This document shows positions 34,554-42,636 of a stretch of DNA of 64,000 nucleotides, in pieces. The position numbers were made by a program, and so were the translations under genes. This stretch comes from an uncultured Stenotrophomonas sp. (lineage in GTDB: Bacteria; Pseudomonadota; Gammaproteobacteria; Xanthomonadales; Xanthomonadaceae), in assembly GCA_913775725.1 (NCBI GenBank), contig CAJYNG010000008.1, positions 488,388 to 552,387 on the forward strand, in the 5' to 3' direction. Numbering within the stretch: position 1 is the first letter of the stretch; each line of letters starts with the position of its first letter. A model generated the notes under the pieces. That model had not been told where the DNA came from. It searched no databases and worked only from the letters and a program-made list of their open reading frames with translations.

Positions 34554-35027
34554 ATGAAAAGGACCCTTCTCCCCGCCCTGCTGATCGCCCTGGCTGCCGC
34601 CGGCTCTGCCGCCGCTGCGCCGCAGGGCGACAAGGCCGTGGCCCGCCACCTGGACAAGCTGGGTTACACCTATGAGGTCGACGAAGACGGCGACTACCGC
34701 ATGGTGTTCGACGTCGAAGGCGATCGTACCCAGATGGTCTACGTGCGTTCGTCGGTGGAGGACTTCGGCACCCACAACATCCGCGAGATCTGGTCGCCGG
34801 CCTACAGCGCCAAGACCAAGCAGTTCCCGGTGGCCGTGGCCAACCGTCTGCTGGAAGACTCGCAGGACGCCAAGATGGGCGGCTGGGTGAAGCAGGACAC
34901 CACCGCCATGTTCGTGGTCAAGATCGACGCCGATGCCACTGCCGACCAGCTCAGCGACGCCATCGATGCGGCCATCCGCACCGCCGACGCCATGGAGCTG
35001 GAACTGACCAAGAAGGACGAGTTCTGA
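34554..35027 (+). CDS. Secreted YbjN-domain-like protein
   Basis: 157 residues from the ATG at 34554, with AGGA five bases upstream. Signal peptide about 1-21. The mature chain begins LDKLGYTYEVDEDGDYRMVF and continues with RTQMVYVRSSVEDF, a pattern found in YbjN-domain proteins (a fold like type III secretion chaperones). The assignment is moderate. Its function is unknown. Its stop is followed after one base by the TTG start of nudJ, so it is probably the first gene of the nudJ-mnmA-hflD operon. Confidence 0.7.
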   Translation: MKRTLLPALLIALAAAGSAAAAPQGDKAVARHLDKLGYTYEVDEDGDYRMVFDVEGDRTQMVYVRSSVEDFGTHNIREIWSPAYSAKTKQFPVAVANRLLEDSQDAKMGGWVKQDTTAMFVVKIDADATADQLSDAIDAAIRTADAMELELTKKDEF

Positions 35028-35028
35028 G

Positions 35029-35490
35029 TTGAACGTCACGCCGGACCCGCGCTGGGCACCGCACGCCACCGTTGCCACCGTGGTGGTCGACGGCGGCCGC
35101 GTGTTGCTGGTTGAAGAGACCATCGACGGCCGCCAGGTGCTGAACCAGCCGGCCGGCCACCTCGAGCCGGGCGAAAGCCTGGCCGAGGCCGCCCTGCGCG
35201 AGACCCGCGAGGAAACCGGCTGGACGGTGCAGCTGACCCATTTCATCGGCTGCTACCAGTGGACCGCTGGCGACGGCACGACCTTCCTGCGCTTCTGCTA
35301 TGCGGCGCGCCCGGTCTCGCACGACCCGGCGCAGCCGCTGGACACCGGCATCGACCGCGCGCTGTGGCTGACCCCGGCCGAACTGCAGGCCGCCGACGAG
35401 CGCCAGCGCAGCCCGCTGGTCTGGCAGGTGGTCGCCGATTACCTGGGTGGCCAGCGCCACCCGCTTTCGCTGGTCCGGGAGGTCGCATGA
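35029..35490 (+). CDS. nudJ: NUDIX hydrolase, NudJ-like phosphatase
   Basis: 153 residues from a TTG at 35029, one base after the upstream stop; AAGGACGAG provides a ribosome-binding site inside the preceding gene. The Nudix box is intact: G-x5-E-x7-REUxEExGU as [20 protein letters not shown]. NudJ hydrolyses nucleoside di- and triphosphates and thiamine pyrophosphate precursors. The stop overlaps the mnmA ATG (ATGA). The same nudJ-mnmA-hflD order occurs in E. coli and supports the symbol. Confidence 0.9.
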   Translation: MNVTPDPRWAPHATVATVVVDGGRVLLVEETIDGRQVLNQPAGHLEPGESLAEAALRETREETGWTVQLTHFIGCYQWTAGDGTTFLRFCYAARPVSHDPAQPLDTGIDRALWLTPAELQAADERQRSPLVWQVVADYLGGQRHPLSLVREVA

Positions 35491-36629
35491 GCACTCCGCG
35501 CGTGATGGTGGGCGTCTCCGGTGGTGTCGACTCCTCGGTCGCCGCCTGGCGCCTGGTACAGCAGGGTGAAGCCGTAGCCGGCCTGTTCATGCAGAACTGG
35601 GCCGACGACGGCAGTGGCGACTGCCGCGCCGAGGACGACCGCCGCGATGCGGTGGCCGTCTGCGGCCTGCTCGGCATCCCGTTCCACTTCCGCGATTTCT
35701 CCAACGAATACTGGCAGGGTGTGTTCGAGCACTTCCTGGCCGAGTACGCGGCCGGGCGCACCCCGAATCCGGACGTGCTGTGCAACCGCGAAGTGAAGTT
35801 CAAGCACTTCCTGGATGCCGCCCGCGAGCTGGGCGCCGAGCGCATCGCCACCGGCCATTACGCGCGCGTGACCCAGCGCGGCCACCAGTGGCTGCTGCTG
35901 CGTGGTGCCGACCGTTCCAAGGACCAGAGCTACTTCCTGCACCAGCTGGGCCAGGAGCAGCTGTCGGCGACCCTGTTCCCGATCGGTGACCTGGAAAAGA
36001 CCGACCTGCGCCGGATCGCGCGTGACGTCAGCCTGCCGACCCACGCCAAGAAAGACTCCACCGGCATCTGCTTCATTGGTGAGCGCGACTTCCGTGAATT
36101 CCTCGGCCGCTACCTGCCGGCCAAGCCCGGCCAGATCCTCGACCCGGCCGACGGCAGCGTCATCGCCGAACATCCGGGCGTGTTCTATTTCACCCTGGGC
36201 CAGCGCGAGGGCCTGAACATCGGCGGCGTGCGTGGGCGCCCGGCCGCACCGTGGTACGTGGTCGGCAAGGATGTGGCCAGCAACGTGCTGTACGTGGACC
36301 AGGACCGCGACAGCAAGTGGATGCTGTCCGAGCGCCTGCGCTCGGAAACCGCGCACTGGATCGCCGGCTCGCCGCCGGCACGGCGCTTTGAATGCACCGC
36401 CCAGACCCGCTACCGCCAGCCCGACGAGCCGTGTACGGTCGAGGTGCTGGACGATGGCAGCGTGCTGGTCACCTTCGCGCGCCCGCAGCGCGCCGTTACC
36501 CCTGGTCAATCGCTGGTGCTGTATGACGGTGATGTGTGCCTGGGTGGCGCGGTGATCGCCGCCACCGATGCGCCGCTGGAACAGCGCCTGCGCACCACCC
36601 CCTCCCCTTTTGAGGTAATCGCTGCATGA
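35487..36629 (+). CDS. mnmA: tRNA-specific 2-thiouridylase MnmA
   Basis: 380 residues. The ATP PP-loop is SGGVDSS (11-17). The two catalytic Cys are Cys99 ([11 protein letters not shown]) and Cys195 ([11 protein letters not shown]), both in place, so the enzyme should be active. The C-terminal domain contains [19 protein letters not shown]. MnmA puts sulfur on U34 of tRNA-Lys, -Glu and -Gln with the TusE relay. It overlaps nudJ at the start and hflD at the end by ATGA. Confidence 0.97.
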   Translation: MSTPRVMVGVSGGVDSSVAAWRLVQQGEAVAGLFMQNWADDGSGDCRAEDDRRDAVAVCGLLGIPFHFRDFSNEYWQGVFEHFLAEYAAGRTPNPDVLCNREVKFKHFLDAARELGAERIATGHYARVTQRGHQWLLLRGADRSKDQSYFLHQLGQEQLSATLFPIGDLEKTDLRRIARDVSLPTHAKKDSTGICFIGERDFREFLGRYLPAKPGQILDPADGSVIAEHPGVFYFTLGQREGLNIGGVRGRPAAPWYVVGKDVASNVLYVDQDRDSKWMLSERLRSETAHWIAGSPPARRFECTAQTRYRQPDEPCTVEVLDDGSVLVTFARPQRAVTPGQSLVLYDGDVCLGGAVIAATDAPLEQRLRTTPSPFEVIAA

Positions 36630-37240
36630 GTTTCACTGTCGACGACCGCGTTCTGGCTTTGGCCGGCATTGCCCAGGCCCTGCAGCAGGTACGCCGTATC
36701 GCCGATACCGGCCATTCCGACGCCGCCGCCGTGCGCACCGCCGTGGACAGCGTGTTCCGCGTCGATGCCTCCTCGCCGCAGGAGGTGTTCGGCGACCGCC
36801 ATGCACTGAAGGCCGGCCTGCGCCTGCTTCACAACTACTTCCGCAGCCAGGGCCAGGACCCGATCCTGCCCAAGCTGGCGCTGTCGGTGCTGCAGCTGGA
36901 GCGCCGCTTCGTTCAGGATGGTGCCACCGTGAACAAGGTCGCCTCGGGCATCGAGCGCGCCCAGCGCCAGGCCGTCGAGCTGGGCGACAGCGGCCACCCG
37001 GACGTGCTGGCCAACCTCGGCGGCCTCTACGCCGACACCATCAGCCACCTGAAGCCGCGGGTGATGGTGCAGGGCAACCCGCACTATCTGGGCCAGGCCG
37101 GTGTGGTCGCCGAGATCCGCGCCCTGCTGCTGGCCGCGGTGCGCTCGGCGGTGCTGTGGCGCCAGCTGGGTGGCAGCTACTGGGACTTCCTGTTCAGCCG
37201 CAAGGCGATGATCGAGGCCGTGGACCGGCAGCTGGCCTGA
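36626..37240 (+). CDS. hflD: High frequency lysogenization protein HflD homologue
   Basis: 204 residues, all helical, with the HflD/YcfC pattern: the start [36 protein letters not shown] in the centre, and the C-terminal [19 protein letters not shown]. Peripheral membrane protein; in E. coli it modulates lambda CII stability, and its cellular role is unclear. It follows mnmA with an ATGA overlap, as in E. coli. A large inverted repeat follows 7 bases after the stop and may end the operon. Confidence 0.93.
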   Translation: MSFTVDDRVLALAGIAQALQQVRRIADTGHSDAAAVRTAVDSVFRVDASSPQEVFGDRHALKAGLRLLHNYFRSQGQDPILPKLALSVLQLERRFVQDGATVNKVASGIERAQRQAVELGDSGHPDVLANLGGLYADTISHLKPRVMVQGNPHYLGQAGVVAEIRALLLAAVRSAVLWRQLGGSYWDFLFSRKAMIEAVDRQLA

Positions 37241-37247
37241 GCACCAT

Positions 37248-37343
37248 GGGGTCAGAGCCCTTTTCCATGAAAAGGGATCCGACCCCGCCGCTGCCTTCCC
37301 TTGGGGTCGGATCCCTTTCCGGCACGGAAAGGGCTCTGACCCC
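37248..37343. repeat. Inverted dimer of GGGGTC...GACCCC repeat after hflD
   Basis: Unit one (37248-37286) starts GGGGTCAGAGCCCTTTTCC and ends GGGATCCGACCCC. Unit two (37303-37343) is its inverted copy with a few changes (GGGGTCGGATCCC... CTCTGACCCC). The units are separated by 16 bases, and each unit is itself an imperfect palindrome. The GGATCCCTTT core is shared with the element at 10764-10794. It probably also acts as a 3' end for the nudJ-mnmA-hflD operon. Confidence 0.8.
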
Positions 37344-37404
37344 GAAGCCGCCAAGGCGTCGGAAAACCGGCGCATTCAGAATGCACTTCGAGGCATATCG
37401 ACGT

Positions 37405-37431
37405 TAAAGAGAAAGGGGGTACGGCCGATAC
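37405..37431 (+). promoter_or_regulatory. Sigma28 (FliA) promoter of the chemoreceptor gene
   Basis: TAAA (37405-37408), 15 bases, GCCGATAC (37424-37431): seven of eight bases of the FliA -10 with perfect spacing. It places the gene at 37460 in the late flagellar regulon. Confidence 0.85.
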
Positions 37432-37459
37432 ATCCTCCGTGCACCTCCCGAGAACGTCC

Positions 37460-38650
37460 ATGTACTCACGCATTTTCATCCGTCTGGCCGCCCCCCTGGC
37501 TCTGACCCTGCTGCTCCCCTTCGCCATCGGTTTCGAATGGCCGGCCGCCCTGCGCTGGGCGATCCTGACCACGATGACGCTGAGCTGGCTTGGCTTTGCG
37601 TGGTGGACCACCCGCGCCCAGGCGCACCGTTCCCCCGAACATGCCCGTGTCCTGCGTGAGCAGGACCAGCTGCTGACCGAACTGCGCAACTTCGTCGGCA
37701 ACGAGATCGACGGTTCGCGTGGCGAAGTGGAACGCGCCCGTGACCTGATCCGCCAGGCGGTCTCCAGCCTGGGCGGCAGCTTCGATGCCATGAACCGCAA
37801 GTCGCGCCAGCAGAGCCAGGCCCTGTCGCGCATCGTCGATCGCGCCGGTGACGAAGGCAGCGCCGGTCTCGACGTTGCCCGTTTCGCCCAGCACGCCAGC
37901 CACCGCATGGAACAGCTGGTGGAAGCGCTGGAACAGGTCAGCGGCCAGAGCAGCACCACTGTGCAGCACATCGACCAGATGGCACAGCACCTGGATGGCA
38001 TCTTCGCGCTGCTGGAAGACGTCAAGTCGATCGCTGACCAGACCAACCTGCTGGCGCTGAACGCCGCCATTGAAGCCGCACGTGCCGGTGAAGCCGGTCG
38101 TGGCTTTGCCGTGGTCGCCGACGAAGTGCGCAATCTGTCCGAGCGATCGACCACGTTCAACGAACAAATCCGCAAGCTGGCGCACAGCTCCAAGGACGCC
38201 ATCGCCAAGGTGCGCGAGACGGTTTCGCACATGGCCTCGCGCGACATGGACCGCTCCCGCGAAGCGCGCCAGGAAGCAGCGGCGATGCTCGACAACGTCG
38301 CGCAGATCAACGCTTCGCTGGGCGACGGCATGCGCGAAGTCTCCGACTGCGCCCGTTCAATTGATGGCAGCGTGGCCGAAGCCGTGCGCGCCCTGCAGTT
38401 CGAGGACATCGCCACCCAGGCCCTGGGTGGCGTGCACACCCACCTGGACCGCCTGACCGCGATCAACCGCGAAGCGGTGGCCTTGCAGGAACTGCTGCAC
38501 CGCAATGGCGGCGTGTTCGACGAAGAGATCGCCACCGCCCTGCAGCGCACCGGCAGCCGCCTGCGCGAACTGCGCAGCGAGTGGGAACGCCCGCCGCACA
38601 AGCCGGTTGCCCAGCAGAGCATGGGCGCCGGCACCGTCGAGCTGTTCTGA
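37460..38650 (+). CDS. Methyl-accepting chemotaxis protein without periplasmic sensor
   Basis: 396 residues from the ATG at 37460. Two membrane helices (about 5-24 and 30-50) are joined by a few residues, so there is no periplasmic ligand domain and no obvious HAMP domain. The signalling hairpin tip is complete: [20 protein letters not shown] followed by [15 protein letters not shown]. The protein may sense from the membrane, or respond to another receptor or to membrane state. A FliA promoter precedes it, tying it to motility. A strong terminator follows. Confidence 0.92.
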   Translation: MYSRIFIRLAAPLALTLLLPFAIGFEWPAALRWAILTTMTLSWLGFAWWTTRAQAHRSPEHARVLREQDQLLTELRNFVGNEIDGSRGEVERARDLIRQAVSSLGGSFDAMNRKSRQQSQALSRIVDRAGDEGSAGLDVARFAQHASHRMEQLVEALEQVSGQSSTTVQHIDQMAQHLDGIFALLEDVKSIADQTNLLALNAAIEAARAGEAGRGFAVVADEVRNLSERSTTFNEQIRKLAHSSKDAIAKVRETVSHMASRDMDRSREARQEAAAMLDNVAQINASLGDGMREVSDCARSIDGSVAEAVRALQFEDIATQALGGVHTHLDRLTAINREAVALQELLHRNGGVFDEEIATALQRTGSRLRELRSEWERPPHKPVAQQSMGAGTVELF

Positions 38651-38684
38651 ACCTGATGTCCGCTGCCTTCGCCGGCAGCCCGCA

Positions 38685-38711
38685 AGGCCCCGGTTCGTCC
38701 GGGGCCTTTGC
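38685..38711 (+). terminator. Rho-independent terminator of the chemoreceptor gene
   Basis: AGGCCCCGG and CCGGGGCCT (38685-38707), 9-bp stem with a 5-base loop, then TTTG. It lies 35 bases after the stop. Confidence 0.85.
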
Positions 38712-38748
38712 CTGTGACCCGCCATTGGATGCATCCTGTACGCGCACC

Positions 38749-38964
38749 ATGACCCTGATCCGCGTCCTGCCCTCCCTCACTGACACCGAGCGCCCGCGCA
38801 ACGCGAGCGTGCGTGAGCAGCTGCAGCAACTGGAAGAGGTCGCGCGCGAAGAGATCCGCGAACTGCAGCAGCTGGCCGATGCGCGACCGGCACCGTCCCG
38901 CGCGGACGAGGAGCTGCTGGGGCTGGCGTGGGACCTGGGGCTGGATGGTGAAGCGCTGAGGTAG
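38749..38964 (+). CDS. Small helical protein of unknown function
   Basis: 71 residues from the ATG at 38749. Nearly all of residues 20-45 form a charged amphipathic helix (REQLQQLEEVAREEIRELQQ), so a short coiled coil or helical dimer is likely. I do not recognise a family, and no Shine-Dalgarno sequence is obvious. The TAG stop (38962-38964) is part of the GTAG that opens the repeat downstream. Coding status rests on length, codon use and termination only. Confidence 0.45.
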   Translation: MTLIRVLPSLTDTERPRNASVREQLQQLEEVAREEIRELQQLADARPAPSRADEELLGLAWDLGLDGEALR

Positions 38965-39040
38965 ATCCACGCCATGCGTGGATGAAGCGACAGTGGCAGC
39001 GCGGGTACCAGGACATCATCCACGCATGGCGTGGATCTAC
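38961..39040. repeat. Inverted pair of GTAG repeats, ATCCACGC variant
   Basis: GTAGATCCACGCCATGCGTG opens the element at 38961. The inverted unit (CACGCATGGCGTGGATCTAC) ends at 39040. The variant core differs from the GTCGAG type elsewhere. The first unit supplies the stop codon of the upstream ORF. Confidence 0.85.
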
Positions 39041-39094
39041 CAGATGGGCGAAATCGCTATGGCATGATGCGCCGGTCCCGCTCATGGAAGACCG

Positions 39095-39622
39095 ATGGCC
39101 ATCGCCCTGATCGCATTGATGCTGTTGGAACTGCTGCTTCTGTTGTTCTGGGCACCGTTCTTCTTCCGAACCGGCATCGTCCTGTTCAACCAGCGCATCG
39201 CCGCCTCTCATACCGAGCTGACCCAACTGTCACTGATCGGACTGGAGTACGACCTTCCTACCGACAAGTGGCTGGGCTTTGTGTTCCGTGTACTGCCCGA
39301 CCGCAGTGTGGCGTTCCGTGAGAGCTTCGCACCGGGCTATGGCGGCCGCTATTTTCCGTTGATGCACGGCGAGCTGGTGGTCGACAAGCGACGCCACGAG
39401 GTGCGTGTGATCGGGCGATGCAGCTGGTTTGCGCTGGCTCTGACCGTGCTGGTGCTGCCCATCATCCTGGCGCGACCGGTGGCGTGGCCGATGCTGGGCA
39501 TGCTGCTGGTGTTCTATATGGGCTATCGCATCCAGCGGCGGCACTATGCCGACATTGTGGAAGCAGTGCGCGCGCGGGTACGCTCCGAGTTCCCGCGGCG
39601 GTTCGTTGACCCAAGCCGGTAG
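39095..39622 (+). CDS. Membrane protein of unknown function
   Basis: 175 residues with one N-terminal membrane helix (about 3-25) and two near 112-130 and 133-150, with a soluble loop of about 80 residues between them that begins LFNQRIAASHTELTQLSLIG. GGAAG precedes the ATG by four bases. No family recognised. The TAG stop (39620-39622) is provided by the GTAG repeat that follows. It is flanked on both sides by repeats of the same ATCCACGC variant, so gene and repeats may have moved together, but nothing shows that. Confidence 0.6.
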   Translation: MAIALIALMLLELLLLLFWAPFFFRTGIVLFNQRIAASHTELTQLSLIGLEYDLPTDKWLGFVFRVLPDRSVAFRESFAPGYGGRYFPLMHGELVVDKRRHEVRVIGRCSWFALALTVLVLPIILARPVAWPMLGMLLVFYMGYRIQRRHYADIVEAVRARVRSEFPRRFVDPSR

Positions 39623-39681
39623 ATCCACGCCATGCGTGGATGATCGCGAGTGCAGGCATCAGTGCCGACCAAGGTCGGCAC
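39619..39681. repeat. GTAG unit and a CCGACCAAGGTCGG palindrome
   Basis: GTAGATCCACGCCATGCGTG at 39619, then the perfect 20-bp palindrome GTGCCGACCAAGGTCGGCAC (39662-39681) followed by CCACCA, the same tail as in the copies near 19720 and 19797. Confidence 0.85.
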
Positions 39682-39745
39682 CCACCAAAGCGGGGTTACA
39701 CCAGAGTCGGGCCACACCTGGGCCGGCATCCGCCAGCGCAGACCG

Positions 39746-42505
39746 TCACCGCACCAGCACCGCTTCGCCGCTGGCGTCGGTACGCACCGGAACCGGCTGT
39801 GGCTGGCGCAGCCACTGCGCCAGGTCACGCGGACTGAGCGGGCGCGAGTACAGGTAGCCCTGGATCTCGTCGCAGCCCTGCCGGCGCAACATGTCTTCTT
39901 CCTGGTGCGTTTCCACACCCTCGGCCACCACCTTCATGCCCAGCGCGTGGCCCAGGTGCACGATCGCCTGGGTCACTTCGGCCGTGCCCGAATCATGCAG
40001 CATGCCCTGCACGAAACTGCGGTCGATCTTCAGGCGCCCCACCGGGAAGCGGTTGAGATAATTGAGGTTGGAGAAGCCGGTACCGAAGTCATCCACCGCC
40101 AGCGGCACGCCGTGCCGTTCCAGCACGTCGAAGCAATGGCGCAGGATGTCGGTGTCACGGATGAGCGCCGACTCGGTCAGCTCCAGTTCCAGCCGCTGCG
40201 GCGGCCAGCCGTGGGCATGGCAGATCTCGATCACGCGCTCGGCAAAACCGCGGTCACGCAGCTGCACAGCGGAGACATTCACCGCGATGCGGTCGAAATG
40301 CAGTCCCGCACGGTCCCAAGCGGTCGCCTGGCGGCAGGCTTCATTCAGCACCCAGTCGCCGATGCGCACGATCTCGCCGCATTTTTCGGCAATCGGAATG
40401 AACTCGGCCGGGCTGCAATAGCCAATACCGGGACGATGCCAGCGCAGCAGCGCCTCGATCGCCGGTGGCTCGCCATGATGGGCGTGCAGCAGCGGCTGGT
40501 AGGCCAGGCTGAACTCTTCGCGCTCGATCGCGCCGTGCAGGGCGTGCTCGAGCTCCAGCTTGCGCTGGATGCGGGCCAGCGCGTCCTGGCTGTAGTACTG
40601 GTAGGTATTGCGGCCGGCTTCCTTGGCCGCGTACATCGCGGCGTCGGCGGCCCGCAGCAGTGAATCGAAATCGGTCTGGGCATCGCCCAGCATTGCGATG
40701 CCGACACTGGCGCCGACCTTCAACGTGGTCTCGCCACGGCGCAGCGGCTCGGCCAGCGAAGCGATCAACTTGCGTGCCACGTGGCCGGCGTCTTCCGGCT
40801 CGGCCAGGTCACGCAGCACCACGATGAACTCGTCGCCACTGAAGCGGCCGAACAGATCGTTGTTGCGCAGGTTCTGGTGCAGGCGCGTCGCAGCGGCCTT
40901 CAGCAGTGCATCACCGGTGGCATGACCGAAGCTGTCGTTGATGGTCTTGAAGCCGTCCAGATCGATGAACAGCATCGCCAGGGAGGTGCCGCGATCGCGC
41001 GCTTCCTCGATGGCTTCTGCAGTCTGCTCGCCGAGCAGCACGCGATTGGGCAGGCCGGTGAGCAGATCGTAGTGGGCCAGCAGCTCGATGCGCTCGTTCG
41101 CTTCGCGCTCGCGGGTGATGTCACGGAACAGCACCACAAAGCGCGGCGGCAGGCCGTCACGGCGGTCCAGCTCGATCAGCACCTGCACCCACACGCGCAG
41201 GCCGGACTGACGGTAGAAACACAGGTCCAGCTGTTCGGGCAGTCCGCCGCCGGCGATCCGGACCAAGGCGGCGTCGAAGGCATTGCGCGAGTCCTCGGTG
41301 TACAGCGCCAGCGCCTGATCGAGGGTGATCGGCTCCTTGCGCAGGCCGTGAATGCGGTAGCACTCCTCGGTCCACTGCATGTGCCGGGTCTGCACCTCGA
41401 TCTCGCAGCCGCCGATGCGGCCCAACGCGGAAACACGATTGAGCAGTTCGGTGCGCCAGCGGATCAGTGCATCGGTCTGGTGCTGCTCGGTGATGTTCTG
41501 CACCTGGCCGAGCAGGCGCTTGGGCTGGCCATCCATGTCCAGCAGCGGCTGCATCCATAGCCGCAGATGCTGCGACGGTTCGTTGCCCCGGGTCAGCTCC
41601 AGTTCGATGTTGGCGGCCCGGCCATCGCGCCACAGGCGCCGCCATGCCGCGCGCAACGCACCACGCGAGCGCGGATGCAGCTGCTTCAACCAGCGTCGCT
41701 GACCGGGCGCGCTGCCCTGCTCCAGCGCCAGCATCGAGCGCAGCTCCGGCGACCACCAGAAATGGCCACTGTTGGGGTCGAACGACCAGCTGCCCATGCT
41801 GGCGATGCGCTGGGCCTCGCTCAGGTGCAGCTGCTGCTCCTGAAGCAGCCCTTCCAGCTGCTTCTGCTGTTCGATATCGGTATGCGTGCCGACCATGCGC
41901 AGCGGCTGGCCATCGGCGGTACGCGCGACCACGCGCCCGCGGTCCAGTACCCAACGCCACTGGCCATCGGCCTGGCGGAAGCGGAACTGTGCGCTGTACT
42001 GCTCGCTCAAGCCACGCAGATGCTCGTCCAGTGCGGCCCGCACCTGGGCGATATCCTCGCTGTGCACGCGGGCCAGGATCTCGGTGGCGGTTTCGTCGCC
42101 CAGTGCCGGGGTTCGCACCACACGGTCGCTGGGAATGTCCCAGTCCCATAGGCTGTGGCCGGCACTGTCCAGCGCCAGCTCCCAGCGCCCGCCGCCGCCG
42201 AGCGGCACCGGTTCGGGAATGCTCAGCGTGAAGGCCAGCAGATTGCCGGCGCCATCGTGCACGGCGCGCAGGTGGCCGTCGTAGTGCCCGTGCGGGCCAC
42301 CCGGCAGCGTGCAGGCCACGATGCCGCCATCGGCGGCCATCAGGCGCAGATCTTCCAGCATCGGCGCATACGCAGCCACGGTAGCCGGCAGGCCATGCTC
42401 GCGCGCAGCCGGATTGGCCGCCAGCGGGCGGCCCGTGCGGTCGACGATGACCAGCGCCGACGCAAGCGGGTGCTGCAGCAGGCTGGCGATGATCCCTTGG
42501 TCCAC
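39746..42505 (-). CDS. PAS-GGDEF-EAL cyclic-di-GMP signalling protein
   Basis: 919 residues from a GTG at 42505 with GGAG nine bases upstream. Three to four PAS-type domains fill about 1-465 (PAC-like ends at QPLRMVGTHTDIEQQ, RLLGQVQNITEQ and FVVLFRDITRERE). GGDEF domain at about 475-640 has SGDEF at 556-560, a one-residue change from GGDEF that is tolerated in several active cyclases. EAL domain at about 655-905 has EAL (684-686), TES (777-779), DDFGTG (805-810) and later KIDRSFV and EGVET, so phosphodiesterase activity is expected. No membrane segment. Divergent from the NarX-type kinase gene at 42637. Confidence 0.93.
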   Translation of the reverse strand: MDQGIIASLLQHPLASALVIVDRTGRPLAANPAAREHGLPATVAAYAPMLEDLRLMAADGGIVACTLPGGPHGHYDGHLRAVHDGAGNLLAFTLSIPEPVPLGGGGRWELALDSAGHSLWDWDIPSDRVVRTPALGDETATEILARVHSEDIAQVRAALDEHLRGLSEQYSAQFRFRQADGQWRWVLDRGRVVARTADGQPLRMVGTHTDIEQQKQLEGLLQEQQLHLSEAQRIASMGSWSFDPNSGHFWWSPELRSMLALEQGSAPGQRRWLKQLHPRSRGALRAAWRRLWRDGRAANIELELTRGNEPSQHLRLWMQPLLDMDGQPKRLLGQVQNITEQHQTDALIRWRTELLNRVSALGRIGGCEIEVQTRHMQWTEECYRIHGLRKEPITLDQALALYTEDSRNAFDAALVRIAGGGLPEQLDLCFYRQSGLRVWVQVLIELDRRDGLPPRFVVLFRDITREREANERIELLAHYDLLTGLPNRVLLGEQTAEAIEEARDRGTSLAMLFIDLDGFKTINDSFGHATGDALLKAAATRLHQNLRNNDLFGRFSGDEFIVVLRDLAEPEDAGHVARKLIASLAEPLRRGETTLKVGASVGIAMLGDAQTDFDSLLRAADAAMYAAKEAGRNTYQYYSQDALARIQRKLELEHALHGAIEREEFSLAYQPLLHAHHGEPPAIEALLRWHRPGIGYCSPAEFIPIAEKCGEIVRIGDWVLNEACRQATAWDRAGLHFDRIAVNVSAVQLRDRGFAERVIEICHAHGWPPQRLELELTESALIRDTDILRHCFDVLERHGVPLAVDDFGTGFSNLNYLNRFPVGRLKIDRSFVQGMLHDSGTAEVTQAIVHLGHALGMKVVAEGVETHQEEDMLRRQGCDEIQGYLYSRPLSPRDLAQWLRQPQPVPVRTDASGEAVLVR

Positions 42506-42636
42506 GCGATCTTGCTCCGGATGACACGCCCGTCAGCGGGGCACGCAGTGGTTAACGGCGCCTGCGGCGGATAATTGAGTGGTCTGGGCGCACCTGCGCG
42601 GTAAGATGGCCGGCGCCCCTTTCTTCCGCCCTGTCC

